Assembly (NCBI RefSeq): GCF_001605895.1
Contig: NZ_LUAW01000023.1
Coordinates: 90,412 to 154,411 of the forward strand
Source: Acinetobacter pragensis
GTDB lineage: Bacteria; Pseudomonadota; Gammaproteobacteria; Pseudomonadales; Moraxellaceae
Length of the DNA: 64,000 nt
Direction: 5' to 3'
The notes under the pieces were generated by a model. That model made no database searches and was not told where the DNA came from. It saw only the letters and a list, made by a program, of their open reading frames with translations. Position numbers and translations under genes: made by a program. Below, in pieces: positions 19,447 through 27,144 of the stretch. Position 1 is the first letter of the stretch, and every line of letters starts with the position of its first letter.

Positions 19447-19791
19447 ATGAAAATCCAGCATTGCCTCATTTTAATTTGTTTGGGCTGTACAGGCGTATCG
19501 GCCAATGCGGCCAGTTTTGACTGCCATAAAGCTAAAACGGTGACTGAACATGCGGTCTGCGATCATCGGGATTTAAATGATGCCGATGTAAAAATGGCCA
19601 CCACGTACAATATTATTAAACGTCTGGTGCCCATGGGGACGCGCGGTGCGATTCAGGATCAGCAGGTGAAGTGGCTGAAAATGCGTGATCAATGTCAGGA
19701 TAATGCGAGCTGTTTGACGGATGTTTACAAAATGCGCCAGCAAAAGCTCGATTTGTATATGAATCGGGTTTATCAGCAGGGGCCATTTTAA
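19447..19791 (+). CDS. LprI/DUF1311-like secreted protein
   Basis: A 114-residue exported protein with signal peptide ending SANA before ASFDC. The mature part has the DUF1311/LprI pattern: FDCHKAKTVTEHAVC, then QVKWLKMRDQC and CLTDVYKMRQQKL. Four cysteines are placed to form two disulfides. Mycobacterial LprI inhibits lysozyme; a lysozyme-inhibitor role in Gram-negative members is plausible but unproven. It lies alone upstream of htpG. Confidence 0.85.
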   Translation: MKIQHCLILICLGCTGVSANAASFDCHKAKTVTEHAVCDHRDLNDADVKMATTYNIIKRLVPMGTRGAIQDQQVKWLKMRDQCQDNASCLTDVYKMRQQKLDLYMNRVYQQGPF

Positions 19792-19816
19792 TGGTTAAAT
19801 TTAATTCGGATTAGGA

Positions 19817-19844
19817 TTGAAAATTTCAGAAGTTGCTCCATTCA
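19817..19844 (+). promoter_or_regulatory. Possible sigma-32 (heat-shock) promoter of htpG
   Basis: ATTGAAA, 13 bases, then CTCCATTCAT approximates the sigma-32 consensus CTTGAAA-N11-16-CCCCATnT. It lies about 50 bases before the htpG start. htpG is heat-shock controlled in relatives, which supports the match; two mismatches keep confidence moderate. Confidence 0.45.
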
Positions 19845-19894
19845 TATAGCAGTAAATAACAAAGACTGTTCTATAAATTTTCAAGGAGCAACTG

Positions 19895-21814
19895 ATGAGC
19901 GAACAACACGCGAAAAAACACAGCTTTCAGGCAGAAGTGGCGCAGCTGCTGCATTTAGTAACCCATTCGCTGTATTCCAATCCAGAAATTTTCCTGCGTG
20001 AGCTGATTTCAAATGCATCGGATGCTTGCGACAAATTGCGCTTTGAGGGCATTAATCACCCTGAATTTTATGAAAATGATCCCAATCTGCATGTACGTGT
20101 AATTTTAGATAAAACGCATAACACTTTAACTATTTCGGATAACGGAATTGGCCTTAGCCAGCAGGAAGCCATTGATAATTTAGGGACTATTGCGAAATCA
20201 GGGACTAAAGACTTTGTATCCAAGCTGACCGGTGACCAAAAGTCCGATGCACAGCTGATTGGCCAGTTCGGCGTCGGGTTTTATTCCGGCTTTATTGTTG
20301 CCGATAAAATTACCGTTGAATCACGCCGCGCAGGTTTAGATGAAGCGGAAGGCGTACGCTGGATCAGCGGCGGTACTGGTGAATTTGAAGTGGAGCAGAT
20401 CAGCAAGGCTTCACGTGGAACGGATATTATCCTGCACCTGCGTGATGATGCATTGGATTATTTAGACGCGTATAAAGTTAAGCAGATTATCAATAAATAT
20501 TCTGACCACATCAGCCTGCCGATTGAAATGCAGAAAGAAGTTTGGCAAGAAGAAGAGGCGGCTGAGGGTGAAGAAAAGCAGCCCGGCCATTATGTCACAA
20601 CTGATGAATGGGAAGCGATTAACTCGGCCAGCGCGTTGTGGACGCGCAATAAAAGCGAAGTCAGTGATGAGCAGTACATCGAATTTTATAAAAACTCCAC
20701 ACATGATTTTGAAGCGCCATTGGCGTGGGCGCATAACCGCGTAGAAGGCAGCACGGAATACACCCAGCTGCTGTATATTCCAAGCAAAGCGCCAAGCAAT
20801 ATTTTTACCCGCGAAGCCAAAGCCGGCATTAAGCTGTATGTAAAACGCGTATTTATTATGGATGATGCTGACAATCTGATTCCGAATTACCTGCGGTTTG
20901 TACAAGGAGTTGTGGACAGTGCGGATTTACCGCTGAATGTCAGCCGTGAATTGCTGCAGGAAAGCCGTGACGTCAAAACTATTCGGGAAGGCAATGCGCG
21001 CCGTATTCTGAATGTGCTGGACGGTTTAGCCAAATCTGAAGATGTGCAGGATCAGGAAAAATTCAAAACATTCTATGCTGAATTCGGTTCGGTGCTCAAA
21101 GAAGGCTTGGGTGAAGATTTTGGCAACCGTGAGCGTATTCTAAAGCTGCTGCGCTTTGCCAGCTCTGCCAATGATGCTGTTGTGACGTCACTGGCGGACT
21201 ATAAAGCGCGCATGAAAGAAGGCCAGAAAGCCATTTATTATGTGACAGCAGACAGCCTGAACGCGGCTAAAAACTCACCCCAATTGGAACTGTTCAAGAA
21301 AAAAGGCATTGAAGTGCTGCTGATGTCGGAGCGTGTTGATGAATGGGCGATGGAATTCATCAATGAGTTCGATGGCGTGCCGATGCAGAATGTAGCAAAA
21401 GGCGCAGTTGATTTGGGCGATTTGCAGGATGCACAAGAGAAAAAAGCCTTGGAAGAGGCTGCCGAGCATTTCAAGCCGGTTGTTGAAAAGCTGTCGGACT
21501 CGTTGAAAAATAAAACCAAAGAAGTTCGTGTCACCACACGCTTAGTGGATTCTCCTGCGTGTTTGGTCACAAGTGATGGGGAACTTTCGCCGCAGCTGAT
21601 CCGCATGCTGAAGCAGGCGGGCCAGCCTGTGCCGGAAAGCAAGCCGATTTTGGAAATCAACCCAGAGCACCCGCTGGTAAAAAAATTGGATGGTTCTGAA
21701 CAGTTTGATGACTTGGCCAATGTGATTTTTGATCAGGCTTTGATTGCAGAAGGCGGTTTGCCGGAAGACCCTGCCGCTTACTTGAAACGCATCAACAGCC
21801 TGCTGCTGAAATAA
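19895..21814 (+). CDS. htpG: Molecular chaperone HtpG (bacterial Hsp90)
   Basis: A dimeric ATP-dependent chaperone of the cytoplasm. It is 639 residues with the GHKL ATPase domain first: [14 protein letters not shown], the metal/ATP motif [11 protein letters not shown] and [11 protein letters not shown]. The middle domain contains [13 protein letters not shown], and the C-terminal dimerisation domain lacks the eukaryotic MEEVD tail. AAGGAG lies six bases before the ATG. It is monocistronic, ending at the terminator at 21871-21894, with a possible heat-shock promoter upstream. Confidence 0.98.
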   Translation: MSEQHAKKHSFQAEVAQLLHLVTHSLYSNPEIFLRELISNASDACDKLRFEGINHPEFYENDPNLHVRVILDKTHNTLTISDNGIGLSQQEAIDNLGTIAKSGTKDFVSKLTGDQKSDAQLIGQFGVGFYSGFIVADKITVESRRAGLDEAEGVRWISGGTGEFEVEQISKASRGTDIILHLRDDALDYLDAYKVKQIINKYSDHISLPIEMQKEVWQEEEAAEGEEKQPGHYVTTDEWEAINSASALWTRNKSEVSDEQYIEFYKNSTHDFEAPLAWAHNRVEGSTEYTQLLYIPSKAPSNIFTREAKAGIKLYVKRVFIMDDADNLIPNYLRFVQGVVDSADLPLNVSRELLQESRDVKTIREGNARRILNVLDGLAKSEDVQDQEKFKTFYAEFGSVLKEGLGEDFGNRERILKLLRFASSANDAVVTSLADYKARMKEGQKAIYYVTADSLNAAKNSPQLELFKKKGIEVLLMSERVDEWAMEFINEFDGVPMQNVAKGAVDLGDLQDAQEKKALEEAAEHFKPVVEKLSDSLKNKTKEVRVTTRLVDSPACLVTSDGELSPQLIRMLKQAGQPVPESKPILEINPEHPLVKKLDGSEQFDDLANVIFDQALIAEGGLPEDPAAYLKRINSLLLK

Positions 21815-21870
21815 TTTTCAACCGGCACTTTCATATTCTGAAAGTAATGAAAAAAGTCCTGTGAAATAAA

Positions 21871-21894
21871 AAAGCCTCCGTCAGGAGGCTTTTT
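21871..21894. terminator. Bidirectional terminator
   Basis: AAAGCCTCC (21871-21879), GTCA loop, GGAGGCTTT (21884-21892) with T on one side and A on the other. It serves htpG and the convergent outer-membrane gene. Confidence 0.93.
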
Positions 21895-21909
21895 GATGGA
21901 CTGTTGAAT

Positions 21910-23064
21910 TTAAAACAGGGCTTCCAGCCGCACCAGTGCGCCAATGAAATGACTGCGGTCTTCGCGGTGGTCATTCAGGTAGTTTAAATCCCCCTGAATA
22001 TAGAACCACTCTCTTAAAAATGGCTGACGCCATGACACATACGGACCCCAGCTGTTTAGCCGCAGATCTTTGTTGTTTAAGAAACCGCCGCTGTAAAGGC
22101 CATAGCTGAAGGTATGCTCATGGAAAAATTTATGCTGGCGGAATATAAAGTTATTCCAGGTTAAATCGTCATCTTGCGCATCGGCATAGGTTAGATTGAA
22201 CTGATTGGCTAAAATAGCCCGATTAGGACTGTACTGGGCTAACTCTAAATTGGTACGCAGATAATTTTCGCTGTCGATGCCATAGCGGTAGATCTGTTCG
22301 GCATGAAATTTAAAATTATTTTCCAAGTCCCAATCTTTTTTCGCTTTTAAACGCAGATAAATATCATCGCCGGAGCGGATACCTAAATCTAAATCGGTGT
22401 CAAAGGGCAGGCGTTTGGAAAAGTCAGACCAGCGAAACGCAAAAGAACTGTTGTCTTCACGCGCGCGTTCTTTATCAAATCTTTTATCAGTCGTGCTTTG
22501 CGGATTTTCATTGGTAATCGCCTGATTGTTTTCCAATTCGTTATCCAGCGAGTCATCACCGAAAACCAGGCTGACTTTGCGCTCTAAAGTTGGCAGTTTG
22601 ATCCGGCCGCGGATACGCGGTTTGACTTCATAGCCATCGTGTTTATTCCAGCTGTTGTCGATAATGACCCGCAGCGTTGCAGAGGCCGGCTGATTCGGAT
22701 CGGGTTCTCCAAACCAGTTGTTAATTTTATTGGCGGTTTTATCCGCCCAGTTGCGGATGCTTTTTTGTTTTCGGTCGGTCCACGTGCTGTCTTCCGTTTC
22801 TGCTGTTGGCGGAACGCTGCTTAAATCTGACTGTTCAGGCAGAAAGGTGGGCACAGCATCAATCATGCGCGGAATTTGAAATAACAGCCCTGAATGATCT
22901 GTATCTGCGGGATCTATTGGCGCAGTCGGTGCGGCCGGTTCAGCAGCAGTATAGTTTGTTTCACTGACAGTCTGAGATTCATTGGCAGAAACAGTACAGC
23001 ATGTGACCCCAAGAGCGGCAGAAATAAAAATGTTTTTGGCAAAGCAAAAATTGTTTTTTGTCAT
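21910..23064 (-). CDS. Outer-membrane beta-barrel-like protein of unknown function
   Basis: A 384-residue exported protein. A signal peptide ends near VSANES. About 130 residues of Pro/Asp/Thr-rich, poorly structured sequence follow, including KQKSIRNWADKTANKINNWFG. The C-terminal 230 residues show alternating amphipathic strands with many aromatic residues and end in LVRLEALF, a terminal Phe typical of outer-membrane barrels. A highly charged loop (residues about 175-210) holds Asn, Asp and Glu repeats. No named family is recognised. It lies on the same strand as, and 111 bases downstream of, the hexamer-repeat gene, so a shared transcript is possible. Confidence 0.75.
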   Translation of the reverse strand: MTKNNFCFAKNIFISAALGVTCCTVSANESQTVSETNYTAAEPAAPTAPIDPADTDHSGLLFQIPRMIDAVPTFLPEQSDLSSVPPTAETEDSTWTDRKQKSIRNWADKTANKINNWFGEPDPNQPASATLRVIIDNSWNKHDGYEVKPRIRGRIKLPTLERKVSLVFGDDSLDNELENNQAITNENPQSTTDKRFDKERAREDNSSFAFRWSDFSKRLPFDTDLDLGIRSGDDIYLRLKAKKDWDLENNFKFHAEQIYRYGIDSENYLRTNLELAQYSPNRAILANQFNLTYADAQDDDLTWNNFIFRQHKFFHEHTFSYGLYSGGFLNNKDLRLNSWGPYVSWRQPFLREWFYIQGDLNYLNDHREDRSHFIGALVRLEALF

Positions 23065-23175
23065 ATTCTAAAGCTCTTATATATCTATTGCTTAGAGATA
23101 GTTTTGTTGGATATTTAACTAAAAAGCAATGATAAGCTGCAATAATAATACCATTTAGGCAAGGTGCAGATGGGC

Positions 23176-24774
23176 TTAGCTCGGCAGATGCTGCTGGATA
23201 GCGGCATACAGCGCGGCAGCATGAATCGGCTGCGGCAGCGCAGAAATAACCGATTGAATCATTTGCCAATTTAAACCATGCCTGCGGTACAGAATTAAAT
23301 AAGGATAGGCCTGCTCTGTTTTAGATAATGCTAAACGTTTTTCTCCGTGAATCACGCGGATTTTTTGCCGCTCTTCCAGCAGCAGTATTGGTGTGGTGAA
23401 ATCAGCTTCCTGTTCATCGAACTGAATGAATTTCTGGGTGTGAATGGCCTGTGACGAAATAAAAGGATGGTAATGTTCATTTGTCCACACGGTTTTAGCC
23501 TGTTCATTGCTGCATTTAAACAGGCTGTCTGGCTGCCGCCAAGCCTGTCCTAACGCGTGCAAGCTGATTTCTTTCACGGATGCAAGCTGATGTCCGTACT
23601 GAGCGCATAGCAGCTGGCTCAGCTCTACTGCCTGCAGTGAAGTGGACGCGCCAAGCAGCATCAGATGTTTAATAAACTGGCCGGAAGCATTGATTTGCTC
23701 TGCAATATAGACGGGATGGTTTTGCCATGTGCTGAAGCCCGCGCCGTGCAGAACAATATCGGTTTGCTGGGTAATCTCAGGGGCATCCGGTAACCGGACT
23801 GCATAAAGCGCTGAGTGCTGAAGGTCTGGCAAAGGAAGTTTATGCAAGAGCGCCTGCATATTGCTGAATTGCATGGATTCAGGACTATGGCTTGACGCGG
23901 TCGCTGCCGGTACGGAAGCTTCGGCTTCGGCTTCGGCTTCGGCTTCGGCTTCGGCTTCGGCTTCGGCTTCGGCTTCGGCTTCGGCTTCGGCTTCGGCTTC
24001 GGCTTCGGCTTCGGCTTCGGCTTCGGCTTCGGCTTCGGCTTCGGCAAACATGGAGTTTGTGTTTAGGTTATGTTTCAGCTCGGAGGCTGAAGTACGCTCA
24101 TCAATATCAATATCAATATCAATATCAATATCAATATCAATATCAATATCAATATCAATATCAATATCAATATCAATATCAATATCAATATCAATAGGTT
24201 GAACTAGAGGGTCAGCATTTTGCGGAAGCTCTTCTGAGTGAATGCCGTTTAAGTGGAGATGATGCTGTAAGGCGCTTTCAGCTGGCGCGGTTTGCAGGCT
24301 GCCTGCGGCTTCAATTTCTGCATCAGTCAGCAGGCAAGCGTAATGCTGCTGCATTTCGAGCAGCCATGCATAGGTATGATCTAAACTGTCCCAGTCACTG
24401 ATGAGCGCGGTACGCCCAGAGGCTGGAATAAGCCAGATTTGCCAGCTTTTATTCGGTGCATGCAAATAGGCCCAGCCGGATTCAGGGCTTGAATACAGCA
24501 CATCCTCCAGATCCAGTTCATCTGTAAAATAGCCGCGGAAGCTTTGTGAAAATGGGGTTGCGTCAGCAAAACCGCGCGCTGCAGTTTCCGGCTGTACCAG
24601 TGCTTTATAGGGAAGAATCTGCTTTTGAAAAATCGGTTCATCGCAGAGTTCGAAAATTTCTTTAAGGCGTTTTTTTGTTTTTGCAATTTCATAAAAAGAT
24701 GAAGCCTGACGCTGCAGCAGGCCTGTTAATTGATGCAGTTCTTTAATGAGAAGCGCTTTTTCTAACGCATTCAT
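23176..24774 (-). CDS. Unknown protein with (Ile-Asp)16 and (Glu-Ala)n tracts encoded by perfect hexamers
   Basis: A 532-residue cytoplasmic-looking protein with no signal peptide. Residues 1-193 are helical at the start (MNALEKALLIKELHQL), then mixed, with many Trp and aromatic residues. Residues 194-225 are sixteen Ile-Asp pairs. Residues 226-243 are an ordinary linker. Residues 244-286 are an Ala/Glu alternation. Residues 290-532 form a second globular part; the segment IRVIHGEKRLALSK followed by YPYLILYRRHG loosely recalls ParB/sulfiredoxin-like folds, but this is weak. AGGGGA lies before the ATG, inside the stop region of the upstream 59-residue ORF. Both tracts are strongly acidic. I do not recognise the protein, and function is unknown. 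Tract lengths should be treated as uncertain in any short-read assembly. Confidence 0.8.
   Translation of the reverse strand: MNALEKALLIKELHQLTGLLQRQASSFYEIAKTKKRLKEIFELCDEPIFQKQILPYKALVQPETAARGFADATPFSQSFRGYFTDELDLEDVLYSSPESGWAYLHAPNKSWQIWLIPASGRTALISDWDSLDHTYAWLLEMQQHYACLLTDAEIEAAGSLQTAPAESALQHHLHLNGIHSEELPQNADPLVQPIDIDIDIDIDIDIDIDIDIDIDIDIDIDIDIDERTSASELKHNLNTNSMFAEAEAEAEAEAEAEAEAEAEAEAEAEAEAEAEAEAEAEAEAEASVPAATASSHSPESMQFSNMQALLHKLPLPDLQHSALYAVRLPDAPEITQQTDIVLHGAGFSTWQNHPVYIAEQINASGQFIKHLMLLGASTSLQAVELSQLLCAQYGHQLASVKEISLHALGQAWRQPDSLFKCSNEQAKTVWTNEHYHPFISSQAIHTQKFIQFDEQEADFTTPILLLEERQKIRVIHGEKRLALSKTEQAYPYLILYRRHGLNWQMIQSVISALPQPIHAAALYAAIQQHLPS
23918..24043. repeat. Perfect hexanucleotide tandem repeat, 21 copies (GCTTCG)
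   Basis: Twenty-one uninterrupted copies of GCTTCG on the plus strand, plus a partial GC. On the coding minus strand this is GAA-GCC, read as Glu-Ala. No point change has accumulated, which points to recent or continuing expansion. The unit is a multiple of three, so gain or loss keeps the frame. Confidence 0.98.
24101..24196. repeat. Perfect hexanucleotide tandem repeat, 16 copies (TCAATA)
   Basis: Sixteen uninterrupted copies of TCAATA on the plus strand, read on the minus strand as GAT-ATT, Asp-Ile. It lies 57 bases from the GCTTCG array and shares no sequence with it, so the two arrays arose independently in one gene. Confidence 0.98.
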
Positions 24775-24787
24775 TCAATGGATTCCC

Positions 24788-24967
24788 CTAGAGAAATTGT
24801 TGAGCTTTTTCTAAATATTTAGCCAATACAATATTTGCCGCCAATTCTATTAATTTGTATTCTGCAGAATTCGGCTGCTGATATTTTTCTGCCATTTCAA
24901 TCAACTCATCAATATTGATGGCTTGAGGAGAAATTTTTCCCTGAATAAGCGCCTGAAGATTTTGCAT
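24788..24967 (-). CDS. Small ORF, 59 residues, upstream of the repeat gene
   Basis: The minus strand encodes MQNLQALIQGKISPQAINI... to ...YLEKAQQFL and a TAG at 24788-24790. Composition is that of a real helical protein: Glu, Lys, Gln, Leu and Ile, with a heptad-like ELIEMAEKY and KLIELAANIVLAKYLEKA. The stop is 13 bases before the start of the repeat gene, and the ribosome binding site of that gene overlaps the end of this ORF, so the pair looks co-transcribed. No family recognised. The ribosome binding site of the ORF itself is weak. Confidence 0.6.
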   Translation of the reverse strand: MQNLQALIQGKISPQAINIDELIEMAEKYQQPNSAEYKLIELAANIVLAKYLEKAQQFL

Positions 24968-25241
24968 AGTCAGATCTATATATGTAATAAAAATAATACT
25001 GTTGAATTGATTATATGGATTCTTATAAAAAATGCATGAGAAAAAACGTCAACTTTTGACGAATAGTCTGCAAAATTGACAAAAAAAGAGCATTTTAATG
25101 AAAAAATAAGCGATTTTTACCAGCGGCATCTGCGCACCGCGGCTTTATGGGGGGCTGAAGGCGGCATGATGGACATGCACCATCAATCATTTTTTGGTTT
25201 GGGATAATCACCGATGTTAAGCAGAATTTAAAAATAGACGA
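24968..25241. other. Intergenic region with an inverted repeat
   Basis: No gene seen. It contains CGTCAA-CTT-TTGACG at 25047-25061, a perfect 6-bp inverted repeat, about 80 bases upstream of the 59-residue ORF, followed by another TTGAC at 25056-25060 and again near 25077. It is a reasonable place for the promoter and operator of the repeat-gene unit. Confidence 0.4.
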
Positions 25242-25278
25242 AAAAAAGCAGGCCCGTCAAAGACGGGCCTGCTTTTTT
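25242..25278. terminator. Strong terminator after small secreted protein
   Basis: AAAAAGCAGGCCCGTC pairs with GACGGGCCTGCTTTTT around an AAA loop. T-runs occur on both strands, so it can serve the minus-strand gene ending at 25301 and also block the other direction. Confidence 0.93.
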
Positions 25279-25300
25279 GAAGATCTAAAAACGCTTTTAT

Positions 25301-25492
25301 TTAAGCCGCTTTTTCTGATTTCACCTGATCTTGCGCTGCTGCTTCAGACGCAGGCGCTTGGGTTGCAGCTTTGGCCACTTGAGCTGGTGCTGCCTTTTTA
25401 GCAGGAAAATCTGGCACATATACAATTTGTGCAGATACAGTTGCAGAAACAGCCATTACAGCGACAGCGATTACAGATTTAAGTGCGTTCAT
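25301..25492 (-). CDS. Small exported Ala/Lys-rich protein
   Basis: A 63-residue protein with a signal peptide (MNALKSVIAVAVMAVSATVSA), a short hydrophobic QIVYVPDFP and an Ala/Gln/Lys-rich tail that is probably disordered. The start at 25492 is chosen because AAAGGA lies seven bases before it; earlier in-frame ATGs are too close to that site or have none. Similar small secreted proteins are common in the genus without known role. Confidence 0.65.
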   Translation of the reverse strand: MNALKSVIAVAVMAVSATVSAQIVYVPDFPAKKAAPAQVAKAATQAPASEAAAQDQVKSEKAA

Positions 25493-25669
25493 GATCATAT
25501 CCTTTCCAAAAGAAAGTCCAGCAAGGCTGGATGGGAGAAGCAATTAATGCTTTAAATTTCATCAATAATGATATCAAAATGAACAGAATAGAAAATGATT
25601 AATCCGGCAACAATCGATAAAATATTTAAATTATTATTTTATAAAACATGTATTTAGAGTAATTGTTCT

Positions 25670-25702
25670 AGGTGGCCTGCTTGACGGCTGACCACCTTTT
25701 TT
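25670..25702 (+). terminator. Orphan plus-strand terminator-like hairpin
   Basis: AGGTGG (25670-25675) pairs with CCACCT (25692-25697), followed directly by a T-run to 25702. Both neighbouring genes are on the minus strand, so no plus-strand gene ends here. It may mark the 3' end of a small plus-strand RNA beginning somewhere after 25500. Confidence 0.5.
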
Positions 25703-25722
25703 AGGAAATTTGATTGAAAGGA

Positions 25723-25962
25723 CTATAATGCTTTAATGCATTTTTTTTGATAAATTTTTCCAGCAATTCCGCCAATGAGCGCACCGCTGAACGTGCCGAA
25801 TACAGGAAGAACACTGCCGGCGACAGCACCGATGAGGACTCCTTTTACCGTAGGTGAAAATTTAGATGCTTTTTTGGGCCTTGCCGCATGCTGAGCGGAG
25901 GTGTCTGCAGCGTCAGGCTGAATTGTATCTTCTAAAGCGGATGATAGATGATCTGTGGTCAT
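25723..25962 (-). CDS. Small glycine-zipper membrane protein
   Basis: A 79-residue protein: a polar N-terminal half (TTDHLSSALEDTIQPDAAD) and a hydrophobic segment with GVLIGAVAGSVLPVFGTFSGALIGGIAGKIY, a GxxxG-rich membrane hairpin ending in a Lys/Cys tail. No signal peptide. It resembles small glycine-zipper proteins of unknown role and is unlike the lipoprotein at 14975 in lacking a lipobox. Confidence 0.65.
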   Translation of the reverse strand: MTTDHLSSALEDTIQPDAADTSAQHAARPKKASKFSPTVKGVLIGAVAGSVLPVFGTFSGALIGGIAGKIYQKKCIKAL

Positions 25963-26189
25963 TTTTTCCCTCGAGAGCTGATAAAACTAAGCTTTTACAA
26001 TATCGGACTTTTCTCTTTTGCTGTGTTTTGAGCATGTAATAAGGGGAAATGATTTGTAAGCTGGCTCTATAGAAAATCTTAACTGTATTTTTATGTAAGG
26101 TTTTGATGCTGAAGTATGAATGCTTTTATTTTTGATTGTTTTTTAATCTATTATGACTGTTCAAGAATAAAAATTGAGGATATACGGCA

Positions 26190-26390
26190 ATGGCAATAGC
26201 TAAAATAGTCGAAGTGAATTCCAGCAGTACAAAAAGTTTTGAAGATGCAATTCAAACGGGTATTGCAAAGGTGACAGAAACTGTAAAAAACGTTCAAGGC
26301 GCTTGGGTGAATGAGCAAAAAGTCATTATTAAAGACAATAAAATTGCGGAATATCGCGTCAATTTAAAAATCAGTTTCTTGGTAGACTAA
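26190..26390 (+). CDS. Dodecin family protein
   Basis: A 66-residue protein of the dodecin fold, which assembles as dodecameric shells that store flavin (FMN/FAD or riboflavin) and may also bind CoA. The family pattern is complete: KIVEVNSSSTKSFEDAIQTGI, then VKNVQGAWVNEQKVIIKDNKIAEYRVNLKISFLVD, with the flavin-stacking Trp in GAWV. AATTGAGGATATACGGCA upstream carries GAGGA. It is monocistronic with a terminator shared with the convergent DsbA-like gene. Confidence 0.93.
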   Translation: MAIAKIVEVNSSSTKSFEDAIQTGIAKVTETVKNVQGAWVNEQKVIIKDNKIAEYRVNLKISFLVD

Positions 26391-26411
26391 TCAATTGATG
26401 AATAGCTGCAT

Positions 26412-26440
26412 AAAAAAAATCCCCTAGCAGGGGATTTTTT
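26412..26440. terminator. Bidirectional terminator
   Basis: AAAAATCCCC, loop TAGCA, GGGGATTTTT. It lies between dodecin and the convergent FrnE-like gene. Confidence 0.92.
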
Positions 26441-26457
26441 AATTTTAACCGGAGGGT

Positions 26458-27144
26458 TTATTTTTTAGGTGATTCACAAGAATCATCTGAGCAGGCAGGC
26501 GCTTGCTCAGCTGCAGGAGTGTCTTGCGCTTTTTCCAGCACTTGCAGGAAGACCTCTTTCGGCTGGGCTCCAGCGAGCGCGACGCGCTGATCAAATACGA
26601 AGAAGGGTACGCCCGTGACTTTCAGCTGCTCACGCGCGACTTCCTGATCAAATTTAACGAAGTCGGCATATTCGTCTGAATCGAGCAAATCATCGACTTC
26701 TACTGGGTTTAAGCCGATGCGTGACGCGACATCTTCTAAGGTTTCGCGTTCGCCGATCGGCAGGCCTTGCGTCATATAGCTGAAGAAAAAGGCTTCTTCC
26801 GCTTCAGAACCTAAGCCTTTGCTTTGCGCCAAATGGATAATGCGGTGCGCATTGAACGTATTGCCTGAGTTGGCAATTTGCCAATTGAATTCAATCCCTT
26901 CAGCTTTGGCCATTTCCGCGATATTGCGCTGCATTTCTTCAACGTCTTCAATACTGCGGCCGTATTTTTGCGCTAAACGCTCAGAATTTGAAATTTCTAG
27001 GCGCGCCGGCGCATCAGGGTCGAGCTGAAAACTATGCCAATGGATTTCCAATTCTACGCCAGCCTCTTCCGCAGCGGATTCCAAGCGTTTTTTTCCAATA
27101 TAGCAAAATGGGCAAACTACATCAGACCAAATATCTACGCGCAT
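26458..27144 (-). CDS. DsbA-family oxidoreductase, FrnE-like
   Basis: A cytoplasmic thioredoxin-fold protein of 228 residues in the FrnE/HCCA-isomerase branch of the DsbA superfamily. The redox motif CPFC is Cys11-Cys14 directly after the first strand (VDIWSDVVCPFC). A long helical insertion follows, then the cis-Pro loop VTGVPFFVF and the final helix. There is no signal peptide. An extra Cys pair occurs at the C-terminus (APACSDDSCESPKK), an unusual tail that could exchange disulfides or bind metal. In Deinococcus FrnE contributes to oxidative stress tolerance; here the role is inferred. Confidence 0.9.
   Translation of the reverse strand: MRVDIWSDVVCPFCYIGKKRLESAAEEAGVELEIHWHSFQLDPDAPARLEISNSERLAQKYGRSIEDVEEMQRNIAEMAKAEGIEFNWQIANSGNTFNAHRIIHLAQSKGLGSEAEEAFFFSYMTQGLPIGERETLEDVASRIGLNPVEVDDLLDSDEYADFVKFDQEVAREQLKVTGVPFFVFDQRVALAGAQPKEVFLQVLEKAQDTPAAEQAPACSDDSCESPKK

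Noticed and set aside
23918..24196. CRISPR-like array
   Set aside because: Direct tandem hexamers without spacers; no cas genes in the window.
23661..24202. Long open frames on both strands across the hexamer arrays, encoding Lys-Pro, Ser-Ala or Leu-Arg alternations
   Set aside because: A repeat of six bases without stop codons is open in every frame. Only the frame at 23176-24774 has normal protein sequence on both sides and a ribosome binding site.
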